Positions 54,289 to 62,818 of a DNA stretch of 64,000 bases are shown here, one piece after another. The notes beneath the pieces were generated by a model. It searched no databases. It was given only the letters and a program-made list of their open reading frames with translations, and was not told where the DNA came from. Positions within the stretch are counted from its first letter, which is position 1; every line of letters starts with the position of its first letter. The stretch lies in NCBI GenBank assembly GCA_038225855.1, contig JBBRQU010000002.1:214385-278384 (forward strand), given 5' to 3'. The DNA is from CAHJXF01 sp038225855 (GTDB taxonomy: Bacteria > Pseudomonadota > Gammaproteobacteria > Burkholderiales > Burkholderiaceae_D). The position numbers and the translations under genes were made by a program.

Positions 54289-56024
54289 ATAGCGGCATGG
54301 CGCGCTCAAATTTTTCTTCCATGCATGCATGTTTTTTATCGTTGAAAACATTTGGCGATTGGAAGAACCTCTCTATTCTGACGCTCGTCTGGATCGTGAT
54401 GATTATCCTCGTCAATCCGATCGGCGATTTTCCGCTCAATGACGACTGGGCATATGCGATCGGTGTGAGGTCGGTATTGGAACAAGGCAGCTTTCAGATC
54501 CCCGGCTTCTCGAGCGCGAATGTCGGACCCCAGATCTACTGGGGCGCGCTGTTTTGTCTTCCCTTTGGATTTTCGTTTACGGCGTTGCGTTTCTCCTCGT
54601 TGACTCTCGGATTGCTGGGCGGATGGGCGGCTTATGGATTGTTTGCCGAGGTCTGGAAAAATCGCGAAGTCGCGCTGATTGCAGCTCTGGTTCTCCTCGT
54701 CAATCCTGTTTATTTCGGACTGGCCAACACTTTCATGACCGATGTTCCGTTTCTTGCGCTGGTGATCACATCGATGTTCCTGATCGTGCGTGGGATGCGG
54801 CGCGAGGAACCCATGTTTGTGGTTGCGGGAATGCTGGTCTGCATTCTTGCCACGCTCTTGAGGCAACTGGCTTTGGTCGTATTGCTGGGCTATGCGATGG
54901 CTCATCTTGTCAGGCGCGGTCTGGGCTGGCGCAATATCGTGGTTGCGATCATGCCGCTGCTGTTTGGCTTGACGGTTCATCTGGCGTTCAGTCGATGGCT
55001 GGCGGAGAGCGGAAGAAAACCCCGTTCGGGAACAATTGGGGATATTTCCATTTACGCGGTCGTGAAATATGTGTTGCCGATCTCGGTGCAGGAAATCGTT
55101 TACGCCTTGCTTCAAACCGGGCTCCTGGTCCTCCCGCTGATCGTGGTGTGCCTCTCTTTTTCTCGATTGCAAACCGCGAAAGTTGGAAAGCGAAATGTCA
55201 TCGTGCCACTCGCGTTGGTCGTGCTAGTGCTCGGTGCTTTTCTGCTGGTCCGACATGAAACAATGCCGCGCAATCAAAACGTGCTGACTTACTTCGGTAT
55301 GGGGCCGCTGACTCTTCGCGATTCCTTTATTTTAAAGAGCAATCTACCGGCAATGACTCCGGGCCTTTCGATTTTCTGGAAGGCAATTACGGGAATCTCG
55401 ATTCTTGGCGCGTCATTTGTCGTTCTGGCGTTTGCGGTCGGCATGCGCCGAGCGGTGATCCGGATGCGCAATGAGCGCGCCGGTATGAGCGCCGTCTGGC
55501 AGCCCGTCTTCTTTACGACCATTGCGATCAGCTATTTCGGAATCTTTGTCCTTGTCTCCACGAGCAATGCTTTTTTCGATCGATATATGCTTCCATTGTT
55601 CGTTATTTTTTCGCTTGCTCTCCCGGTGTTGGGCGAAGTTTCGACAGAGACGACGCGGCGCTGGTCAATGGGGCAGGCAATTGCCGTGAGCATGCTGATT
55701 GCGTTCGCTTCGTTCTCGATATTGGCGACTCGCGATTATCTCGAATGGAATCGAGCGCGTTGGGTGGCGTTGCGCGACCTCACCGACGTGCAGAAGATTG
55801 ATGCGCATCGAATCGATGGCGGATACGAATTCAATGGCTGGATCAATTACGACCCGCTCTACAAGGCTCACGACAACAAGAGTTGGTGGTGGGTCGACGA
55901 TGACGAATACATGCTGGCTTCCGGCCCAGTGCCGGGGTACCGCGAAATTCGTCGGCTTCCATTTCGTCGCTGGTTGACGAACACGCAATCCGACGTGGTC
56001 GTACTCAGGCGGATAGGTTCTTAG
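54285..56024 (+). CDS. GT39-like polytopic membrane protein, copy A
   Basis: The product (579 aa) has about 12 helices. After the first helix is DFPLNDDWAYAIGVRSVLE, where GT39 enzymes carry the catalytic acidic pair. Segments ANTFMTDVPFLALVITSMF and RGMRREEPMF match the adjacent paralogue at 56030. A soluble C-terminus ends in RWLTNTQSDVVVLRRIG. It is AT-richer than the XrtA genes. It overlaps the GtrA gene by 4 bp, so it is the probable acceptor-specific third component of a Gtr-like module. Confidence 0.82.
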   Translation: MNSGMARSNFSSMHACFLSLKTFGDWKNLSILTLVWIVMIILVNPIGDFPLNDDWAYAIGVRSVLEQGSFQIPGFSSANVGPQIYWGALFCLPFGFSFTALRFSSLTLGLLGGWAAYGLFAEVWKNREVALIAALVLLVNPVYFGLANTFMTDVPFLALVITSMFLIVRGMRREEPMFVVAGMLVCILATLLRQLALVVLLGYAMAHLVRRGLGWRNIVVAIMPLLFGLTVHLAFSRWLAESGRKPRSGTIGDISIYAVVKYVLPISVQEIVYALLQTGLLVLPLIVVCLSFSRLQTAKVGKRNVIVPLALVVLVLGAFLLVRHETMPRNQNVLTYFGMGPLTLRDSFILKSNLPAMTPGLSIFWKAITGISILGASFVVLAFAVGMRRAVIRMRNERAGMSAVWQPVFFTTIAISYFGIFVLVSTSNAFFDRYMLPLFVIFSLALPVLGEVSTETTRRWSMGQAIAVSMLIAFASFSILATRDYLEWNRARWVALRDLTDVQKIDAHRIDGGYEFNGWINYDPLYKAHDNKSWWWVDDDEYMLASGPVPGYREIRRLPFRRWLTNTQSDVVVLRRIGS

Positions 56025-56029
56025 CTTCA

Positions 56030-57715
56030 ATGAAGCGTTTTGTCGGATTTCAATCCGATCGCGCGAACCTCTTCGCGCTTGCTGCAGCGTGGACGGCGAT
56101 GGCTCTGCTGGTTTGTCCGGCAGGCGATTTCCCCGTGCAGGACGACTGGGCCTACGGGCTCGCTGTGCGATCGCTGGTCAACGACGGCGTCTATCGCATT
56201 CCGAGTTTCGTCAGCACCAATCTCGGGCCAATGGTTCATTGGGGCGCGCTGTTTTGCTGGCCATTCGGATTTTCGTTTACGGCTTTGCGCGTTTCGACGC
56301 TGGTGATGGGCCTGTTCGGAATCTTCGGAGTTTATTTCCTGTTCAGGGAGGTGTGGATCGACAGGCATCTTGCATTCGTGGCCGCTGTCACGCTGATGGT
56401 CAATCCGATCTACTTTGCACTCGCGGATACTTTCATGACCGATGTGCCGTTCGTGGCGCTGATCGGCATCGCCATGGCGCTCATCGTCAGAGGCATGCGG
56501 CGCGAGGACAAGCTCACGTTACTCGCCGGTCTGGCGCTTTGCCTGGTCGCGGTACTCGTCCGACAGTTTGCGTTGGTGATCTTCGGCGGTTTCGCGTGTG
56601 CCTGGGTGGCCAAACGCGGCATGCGAACCGCCGCGATCATTCAAGCATCGATTCCGCTGGCCGTGGGAATCGCCGCGCATGTCGCGTTCACCCAATGGCT
56701 GCTTCAGACCGGACGAAAGGAATTGTTCGCGGGCATATCGGACCTCACGACCGCGTCGCTCGGCGATTTCGCTTATTCATCGGCGCACGAACTCTTGAAC
56801 GTGATCGTCGAGCTGGGTTGGTTGCTTCTGCCGATCACTGTGCTGTGTTTCAGCAGGGCATCGCGTAGACCCGGACCCGCCGGAATGCGCTGGTCTGCGC
56901 TCCTGGCAATCGTGATCGGTGTAGCAATGAGCGCTTTCATCGTTGCCGAGCGCCGGACCATGCCATTGACCGGCGATACCCTGCATTACTTCGGCATCGG
57001 GCCATTGATGTTGCGCGACACGCTGTTGATCGGATGGAATCTGCCACCGCATGACACGCCGCAGACGATTTTCTGGATCGTGATGACCGGTCTTGGAATC
57101 ATCGGCGCGACGTTGATCGTGTTTGCATTTGCGAAAGGATGCGCCGAGTCGTTCGATCGAACGCGCACGTTCAATCAATTGGTCAGGCGCGCATGGCCGG
57201 CCATTTTTTTTGCGGCTACCGGGCTTGCCTATCTGGGCATTCTCTTGTTGATTGCCACGCGACACGATTTGTTCGATCGCTATCTGCTGCCGCTTTTTAT
57301 CGTCGTGGCCCTTGCTCTGCCGTTGCTCGGAGTGCGGACAGGCAAACAACAGTCGGGCGGCGCCGCGTACGCCGTGGTTGCCATCGCGCTGTTCACCTTC
57401 GCATGTTTCTCGGTGGTTGCCACGCACGACTTCCTGGCCTGGAACAGAACGCGCTGGGTCGCGCTCTCGGATCTGATGCAAAAGGGCGGCGTGAGTCCGC
57501 GCCAGATCGATGGCGGCTACGAGTTCAACGGGTGGTTCCTCTACGATCCGCGCTATGAACTGCATGACGAGAAGAGTTGGTGGTGGGTCGATGACGACGA
57601 GTACCGAATTGCCGCGGGGCCGACCCCGGGATATCGCATCGAGCGCAGGCTTCCCGTTGAGCGCTGGTGGGATGGCACGACGCCGGATGTGTTCGTTCTC
57701 AGGCGCGACGAGTGA
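56030..57715 (+). CDS. GT39-like polytopic membrane protein, copy B
   Basis: The product (561 aa) is a close paralogue of the gene at 54285. The same positions have VQDDWAYGLAVRSLV, ADTFMTDVPFVALIGI, RGMRREDKLT, GGYEFNGW and a C-terminal PDVFVLRRDE. It lies five bases after copy A, so the pair arose by tandem duplication and diverged. Both keep the acidic pair near the first loop. Two acceptors or two sugars are possible. It ends before the AT-rich leader of the next GT2. Confidence 0.82.
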   Translation: MKRFVGFQSDRANLFALAAAWTAMALLVCPAGDFPVQDDWAYGLAVRSLVNDGVYRIPSFVSTNLGPMVHWGALFCWPFGFSFTALRVSTLVMGLFGIFGVYFLFREVWIDRHLAFVAAVTLMVNPIYFALADTFMTDVPFVALIGIAMALIVRGMRREDKLTLLAGLALCLVAVLVRQFALVIFGGFACAWVAKRGMRTAAIIQASIPLAVGIAAHVAFTQWLLQTGRKELFAGISDLTTASLGDFAYSSAHELLNVIVELGWLLLPITVLCFSRASRRPGPAGMRWSALLAIVIGVAMSAFIVAERRTMPLTGDTLHYFGIGPLMLRDTLLIGWNLPPHDTPQTIFWIVMTGLGIIGATLIVFAFAKGCAESFDRTRTFNQLVRRAWPAIFFAATGLAYLGILLLIATRHDLFDRYLLPLFIVVALALPLLGVRTGKQQSGGAAYAVVAIALFTFACFSVVATHDFLAWNRTRWVALSDLMQKGGVSPRQIDGGYEFNGWFLYDPRYELHDEKSWWWVDDDEYRIAAGPTPGYRIERRLPVERWWDGTTPDVFVLRRDE

Positions 57716-57832
57716 CCGTGCGTTCTGCCTGATAGCGTTGTCTGAGATGGCGCGCAGCTGTTCCGTGTTTCAGATGCGTAGAATGAACATTGACTCAAAA
57801 GTTTGTTGTATTACACGATTGGAGAAGGAGCT

Positions 57833-58810
57833 TTGTCAGTAAAACTGTCTATCGTCATTCCGGTGTACCGATCTCAACAGACCCTGCATGAGTTGTATCG
57901 CAGGATCGTTGCCGCGGTCGAGCCACTGGAGCCGCTATTCGAAATTATTTTCGTGGAAGACTGCGGGGGCGACGAATCCTGGCAAGTGATCGAGGTTCTC
58001 GCCGAACAGGATTCGCGTGTTCGAGGTTTCAAGCTAGCTCGCAACTATGGGCAGCACAACGCACTGCTTTGCGGTATCCGCGCTGTGCGGGGTGAGCTTC
58101 TCGTCACGATAGACGACGATCTTCAGAACCCGCCCGAAGAGATTCCCAAGCTGCTAGCAAAACTTGGGACGCAATACGATGTGGTCTATGGAACGCCGGA
58201 AAATCCAACGCATAGCTTCATGAGAAACCAAGCGTCGCGGATCACGAAATTTGCGTTGAAAACCGCCATGGGCGCGGAGTCTGCCAGCAAGGTCAGCGCA
58301 TTTCGCGCATTCCGAACCCGGCTGCGAGATGCGTTCCATGAGCACCGTAGCCCAACGGTGAATATCGACGTGCTGCTCACATGGGGAACCACGCGCTTTG
58401 CCGCGGTAGGTGTCCGCCAGGATGAGCGCTCAGTGGGGGATTCGGGCTACAGCTTCGGCAAGCTCGTCGATCACGCCATCAACATGATGACGGGTTTCTC
58501 GACCCTTCCATTACGGATCGCCAGTATTCTCGGCTTGGTGTTCGGAAGCATCGGATTCCTTATCCTGATTTATGTGCTTTGGGCCTATTTCCTGGTAGGC
58601 AGCAGCGTTCCGGGATTCCCGTTCCTGGCGTCGATCATCGCAATCTTTTCAGGGGTGCAGCTTTTTGCTCTTGGCATTTTCGGCGAATACCTGGCGCGGA
58701 TGCATTTTCGGTCAATGGAGAGGCCGCCATATACGCTGCTTCGAAATACCGATTCGATCGATCAACCTGTCCTCAGCGAACTCAAACTCAGCGATGTCCG
58801 AGAGCACTGA
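57833..58810 (+). CDS. GtrB/DPM1-like glycosyltransferase family 2
   Basis: The product (325 aa) has a GT-A domain with VKLSIVIPVYRSQQTLHEL, FVEDCGGDESWQVI, RNYGQHNALLCGIRAV and IDDDLQNPPEEI, and two C-terminal helices (LGLVFGSIGFLILIYVLWAY and FLASIIAIFSGVQLFALGIF). The TTG at 57833 is the likely start because AAGGAG lies just before it and the GT-A fold begins two residues later; an earlier in-frame TTG at 57803 lacks this. It overlaps the acetyltransferase gene by 17 bp and begins the second Gtr-like module. Confidence 0.87.
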   Translation: MSVKLSIVIPVYRSQQTLHELYRRIVAAVEPLEPLFEIIFVEDCGGDESWQVIEVLAEQDSRVRGFKLARNYGQHNALLCGIRAVRGELLVTIDDDLQNPPEEIPKLLAKLGTQYDVVYGTPENPTHSFMRNQASRITKFALKTAMGAESASKVSAFRAFRTRLRDAFHEHRSPTVNIDVLLTWGTTRFAAVGVRQDERSVGDSGYSFGKLVDHAINMMTGFSTLPLRIASILGLVFGSIGFLILIYVLWAYFLVGSSVPGFPFLASIIAIFSGVQLFALGIFGEYLARMHFRSMERPPYTLLRNTDSIDQPVLSELKLSDVREH

Positions 58811-59603
58811 TCGCCCAGTGAGCCATGTTGCTTCGAGCGGTTGTATCGACACCAGAGATCTGCAACTGGAATGGTCCGAGGCGCCGTGGGATACCGCGAT
58901 CTACGGTTTCATGGTGCTGCAGATAACCCGACTTGAAGTCCGTGGTCGAACGGCCTCCGAAGACCTTGTAGCCTTCGAGCGCGCCAGAGAGGCCACTGGC
59001 AGTGGATTGGTGAGTTGTCGACTTCAGCATGACAGACTGCGCGAATCGATGCTATTGGAAGAAGCGGGCTTTCGTTTCATCGAGATGCTGTACCTTCCGG
59101 AGTTCGACTTATCGACGCTTGATGCCGCGTCGAACGATGGCAATCTCCAAATAGTACGAGCCACCCAGGCAGATTTGCCACAGGTGCTTCAGATCGCAGG
59201 CACTGCGTTTCGCAATGAACGCTTTCATATTGACCCGCGTCTTTCTCCTGAACTGAGCGACCGGCGCTATCAAAGCTGGGCACGCAGCAGCCTGCGCCAT
59301 CCGACCCAGCAATTGTTCGTTATCAGTGACGGTGAAAAAAAAGTCGTTGCGTTCTTCGTCACTGAACTGCTTTCGGACGGGACCTGCTACTGGCACCTCA
59401 ATGCGGTAGCGCCCGAGTACCAGGGCAACGGTTATGGACGCAGAGCGTGGTCGGCAATGCTCGAGCATGCACGCGTGAACGGCGCACGCCGTGTTCGCAC
59501 CAGCATCGTCGCCCGCAATCACCGTGTACTCAATCTCTATGCACGCTTGGGATTTCGTTTCCCCCCTCCACTGATGACCTTCCACTGGGTGCGACCGGCA
59601 TGA
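58794..59603 (+). CDS. WecD/RffC-like dTDP-4-amino-4,6-dideoxyhexose N-acetyltransferase
   Basis: The product (269 aa) has a divergent N-terminal half (LEWSEAPWDTAIYGF, LLEEAGFRFIEMLY) and a GNAT domain (IVRATQADLPQVLQIAGTAF, RFHIDPRLS, NAVAPEYQGNGYGRRAWSAM). The two-part layout with W-D-x3-G/F at the start and AFRNERFHID resembles WecD, which acetylates dTDP-4-amino-4,6-dideoxygalactose. A WecE-like transaminase gene lies at 60904, supporting the pathway. The ATG at 58794 overlaps the GT2 stop region by 17 bp. Enzyme specificity is inferred. Confidence 0.72.
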   Translation: MSESTDRPVSHVASSGCIDTRDLQLEWSEAPWDTAIYGFMVLQITRLEVRGRTASEDLVAFERAREATGSGLVSCRLQHDRLRESMLLEEAGFRFIEMLYLPEFDLSTLDAASNDGNLQIVRATQADLPQVLQIAGTAFRNERFHIDPRLSPELSDRRYQSWARSSLRHPTQQLFVISDGEKKVVAFFVTELLSDGTCYWHLNAVAPEYQGNGYGRRAWSAMLEHARVNGARRVRTSIVARNHRVLNLYARLGFRFPPPLMTFHWVRPA

Positions 59604-60028
59604 CCGCCGATACCACCCGCAGGCAACTGGTGCGATACGCCCTGGTTGGACTTGTGTCCAATGCGCTGCTGTATTTGGCCTATCTCGCGCTGACACGCAT
59701 CGGCATTGAGCCAAAGCTCGCGATGACGCTTTCGTTTGTGGCCGGCGTCACATATACATTCTTGATGAACAGGCGTTGGACCTTTGCGCACCGTGGAAAC
59801 AAGCGCCATGCCTATACGCGCTACTGGATCATCTACGGCGTCGCGTACATTCTGAACCTTGCCCTGCTGTCACTCTTCGTCGACGTACTTGGTTACAAGC
59901 ATCAGTTCGTTCAGGGCACGCTCGTGTGCGGCATCGCCGTCCTGCTGTTTCTCTTGCAGAAATTCTGGGTGTTCCGTGAGACGGCGTCCAACGTGAACGC
60001 CGGACCGCAACCAATGCCCCGCCAATGA
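59600..60028 (+). CDS. GtrA family flippase-like membrane protein
   Basis: The product (142 aa) has four helices starting RRQLVRYALVGLVSNALLYLAYLALT, with a conserved TFLMNRRWTFAHRG loop. It should flip an undecaprenyl-phosphate sugar made by the GT2 at 57833. It overlaps the acetyltransferase stop (ATGA) and the methyltransferase start. This is the second GtrA in the window, 6 kb from the first. Confidence 0.87.
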   Translation: MTADTTRRQLVRYALVGLVSNALLYLAYLALTRIGIEPKLAMTLSFVAGVTYTFLMNRRWTFAHRGNKRHAYTRYWIIYGVAYILNLALLSLFVDVLGYKHQFVQGTLVCGIAVLLFLLQKFWVFRETASNVNAGPQPMPRQ

Positions 60029-60897
60029 AATTCTGCTTGAGATGTAATTCAACATTCGGTAGCGATGACTGGGTCTGCCCACTATGCGGATTCTCCGTCG
60101 AAACGCTTGGAGGACACCTGGCTTTTGCACCAGAAATGGCGCGCGAAAACTCGGGATTCCAACCCCAAATCTTTCGAGAACTCGCCAATCTGGAAGCGCG
60201 TAACTTCTGGTTCCGAGCGCGCAATCGGATCATTGTATGGGCGATACAACGTTACTTTCCCCAATCCACCAGTTTTCTGGAAATCGGCTGCGGAACAGGA
60301 TTCGTCCTGTCGGGAATCGCCAAGTCTTTTCCGTCGATCCGCTTGTCCGGAAGCGAGATTTTCAGCGACGGGCTTGGTTTCGCGGCAAGTCGGATGCGGG
60401 CCGGTGCGGAATTGTTTCAAATGGATGCCCGGCGTATTCCCTTCAAGAATGAGTTCGATGTCATTGGCGCGTTGGATGTGCTGGAGCACATTCAAGAGGA
60501 CGAGGCCGTTCTCTCGCAAATGTACCAAGCCACCAAACACGGCGGCGGCATCATCCTCACGGTTCCCCAGCATGAATTCCTGTGGAGCCAGCAGGACACC
60601 TATGCGTGCCATGTGCGCCGCTATCAAGCCCGCGATCTCAGGAACAAGGTTGCACGCGCCGGATTTGTCGTAGAAAGGACCACGTCGTTCGTCTCGTTGC
60701 TGCTGCCTCTCATGTATTTGTCGCGCTGGCGCAAGCGCAATGCCGACGAGAAGTTTGACCCGCTCAATGAATTGCGACTTGGCGGTGTTGCCAACGTCAT
60801 GCTTGAATCAGCGCTGGATATAGAGCGCGTTTTCATCCGTCTCGGAGTTTCCTTTCCGATGGGCGGCTCGTTACTCTTGATCGCTCGCAAAACCTGA
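60025..60897 (+). CDS. Class I methyltransferase with an N-terminal zinc-ribbon motif
   Basis: The product (290 aa) opens with CLRCNSTFGSDDWVCPLCG, a C-x2-C...C-x2-C zinc-ribbon-like knuckle, then a class I methyltransferase core (FLEIGCGTGFVLSGIAKSFP, VIGALDVLEHIQEDEAVL). The combination occurs in sugar-modifying methyltransferases of surface glycan clusters. A C-terminal hydrophobic pair (FVSLLLPLMYLS and GVSFPMGGSLLLIA) may contact the membrane. It lies between GtrA and the WecE-like gene and likely methylates the sugar or the lipid-linked unit. Confidence 0.83.
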   Translation: MKFCLRCNSTFGSDDWVCPLCGFSVETLGGHLAFAPEMARENSGFQPQIFRELANLEARNFWFRARNRIIVWAIQRYFPQSTSFLEIGCGTGFVLSGIAKSFPSIRLSGSEIFSDGLGFAASRMRAGAELFQMDARRIPFKNEFDVIGALDVLEHIQEDEAVLSQMYQATKHGGGIILTVPQHEFLWSQQDTYACHVRRYQARDLRNKVARAGFVVERTTSFVSLLLPLMYLSRWRKRNADEKFDPLNELRLGGVANVMLESALDIERVFIRLGVSFPMGGSLLLIARKT

Positions 60898-60903
60898 GGC
60901 GCC

Positions 60904-62028
60904 GTGAATATCCCTTTCAACAAGCCCTTCATGACGGGCAAGGAACTCTGGTACATCTCACAAGCGCATGCCAAGGGGCATCTGGCCGGCGACGGCAGTT
61001 TCTCCAAGCGTTGCAGTGGATGGCTGGAGCGCCGTACCGGCGCGCACAAAGCGATGCTCACGCACTCGTGCACCGCGGCGCTCGAAATGGCCGCAATTCT
61101 CGCGAACCTGAAGCCGGGCGACGAAATCATCATGCCTTCCTACACGTTCGTCTCTACGGCCAATGCGTTCGTGCTCAGGGGCGCAGTGCCGGTGTTCGTG
61201 GACATTCGTCCGGACACCATGAACATCGACGAATCGCTGATTGAAGCCGCCATCACCGACAAGACCCGTGCGATCGTGCCGGTTCACTACGCGGGAGTGG
61301 GATGCGAGATGGACGCCATCATGGCGCTTGCGGACAAGCATGGCCTGATGGTGATGGAAGACGCGGCACAGGGCGTGATGGCTACTTACAAGGGGCAGCC
61401 GCTGGGGTCGATCGGCCAATTGGCGGCCCTGTCCTTCCACGAAACCAAGAACATCATCGCGGGCGAGGGCGGCGCATTGCTCGTCAACGATTCACGTTTC
61501 TCAGAGCGGGCTGAAATCATTCGAGAAAAAGGCACGAATCGGTCGCAATTCTTCCGCGGCCAGGTCGACAAGTATTCGTGGGTCGATGTCGGCTCATCGT
61601 ACTTGCCCGGCGAAATCATCGCTGCATTTCTATGGGCGCAAATGGAAGAGGCCGACAACATCACGCGTCAACGGCTCTCCTTGTGGAACACCTACCATCA
61701 ATGGTTTGCAGAGCCCGAGAAGGCAGGCAAGATTCGCAGGCCCGTAATCCCGGGTAATTGCGGGCATAACGCACACATGTATTACCTCCTGCTGCCCGAT
61801 CTGGATCGCCGTACTGCGTTCATCGAGAAGCTGCGCCGAGCCGATATTCACCCGGTGTTCCATTACATCCCATTGCACAGTTCCCCGGCGGGAAGGCGCT
61901 ACGCTCGCGCGCACGGCCAACTCAAGGTGACCGACGAAATGTCGGATCGACTGGTCCGGTTGCCTCTCTGGTCGGGCCTTGAAGAGCACCAAACGGAAGT
62001 CATCCAACACATTCTTGCAGCCTTTTGA
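60904..62028 (+). CDS. WecE/RffA-like dTDP-4-amino-4,6-dideoxygalactose transaminase
   Basis: The product (374 aa) is a PLP-dependent DegT/DnrJ/EryC1 aminotransferase. It has NIPFNKPFMTGKELWYI, AMLTHSCTAALEMAAIL, MVMEDAAQGVMATYKG and SFHETKNIIAGEGGAL, with the PLP-lysine in HETKN. The N-terminal NIPFNKPFMTG and GHLAGDGSFSKRC are strongly WecE-like. It should aminate dTDP-4-keto-6-deoxyglucose. A GTG at 60904 is the start. rmlA/rmlB-type genes for the precursor are not in the window and must be elsewhere. Confidence 0.88.
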   Translation: MNIPFNKPFMTGKELWYISQAHAKGHLAGDGSFSKRCSGWLERRTGAHKAMLTHSCTAALEMAAILANLKPGDEIIMPSYTFVSTANAFVLRGAVPVFVDIRPDTMNIDESLIEAAITDKTRAIVPVHYAGVGCEMDAIMALADKHGLMVMEDAAQGVMATYKGQPLGSIGQLAALSFHETKNIIAGEGGALLVNDSRFSERAEIIREKGTNRSQFFRGQVDKYSWVDVGSSYLPGEIIAAFLWAQMEEADNITRQRLSLWNTYHQWFAEPEKAGKIRRPVIPGNCGHNAHMYYLLLPDLDRRTAFIEKLRRADIHPVFHYIPLHSSPAGRRYARAHGQLKVTDEMSDRLVRLPLWSGLEEHQTEVIQHILAAF

Positions 62029-62086
62029 TGATATCTACGGGGCGTAAAACGATCGCACGCACTGCGACTTCGAACTTCAAACACCA

Positions 62087-62792
62087 ATGGAGAGAACTCA
62101 CAAAATTGCACTTATTTCCATTCTTGTTGGAATCGTTACCTGCACGCTTTGGTTCTTCCTCATGGGCCATATCGGTTTCGATTTAGCTGATGAAGGCTTT
62201 TACTGGTACGGCGCTCAACGCGTAGTGCATGGAGGAGTACCCCTTCGTGATTTCCAGGCCTACGATTTGGGCCGCTATTTTTATACCGCGCAATTCTTGT
62301 TCGCGGCGCATGACACGGGATTGATGGTGGCAAGAATTGCGGCTTATTCCCTTCTTTTCCCCTTGGTCGCAATAGTAGTATTTATTACGCTTGGTAGTGT
62401 TCAAGAAAACGATCGAAATTCGCTAAGATCCTGGTTCCTCGCGCTGTCGGTTGCTTTCCTGGCTTTGCTCTAGGTATTCCCCTACTATAAAGTATTCGAT
62501 CACTTCTCGAGCGTATTGCTGATCCTGGCAGTCTATTGGTTGGTCTCCCAACAAAACAGATTCGCATGGTATCTGCTTGGTATCTGTGTGGGATTCGTGG
62601 CCATGATCGGTAGGAATCATGGTGTTTATGGAGTAGTCGCATCGATCCTCGCCTTCATTCTCTTGACTCTAAGACCTCGCGCTGACAAGCCAAACCTGAA
62701 AGAAATTGGAGTATGGGCACTGGGAATATTTCTCGGGTACCTCCCCGTGCTTTGCGCGCTGCTGTTCGTGAATGGATTCGCTCAGGCCTTCG
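62087..62792 (+). pseudogene. GT39-like membrane glycosyltransferase, broken by an amber codon and an IS element
   Basis: The frame starting at ATG 62087 encodes a hydrophobic N-terminus, then FDLADEGFYWYGAQRVV, where GT39 proteins carry the acidic pair, and further helices. An in-frame TAG at 62471-62473 stops it after 128 residues. The same frame continues without a shift (KVFDHFSSVLLILAVYWLVS, GRNHGVYGVVASILAFIL) until the IS left end at 62793. The gene is thus doubly inactivated unless the amber is read through. It sits after WecE as the expected third component of the second Gtr-like module. Confidence 0.85.
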
Positions 62793-62817
62793 TGACCTGC
62801 CTCGTTTCTTCGGACCA
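62793..62817 (+). repeat. IS left terminal inverted repeat
   Basis: TGACCTGCC then T, CG, TTTC and TTCGGACCA. It matches the right end in the first nine bases and in the last nine, with a one-base length difference in the middle. It lies just past the OrfB stop and interrupts the GT39-like gene. Confidence 0.85.
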
Positions 62818-62818
62818 A

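Noticed and set aside
57803..57832. Upstream TTG start for the GT2 gene at 57833
   Set aside because: The added residues lie within the Shine-Dalgarno region and are not part of the GT-A fold.
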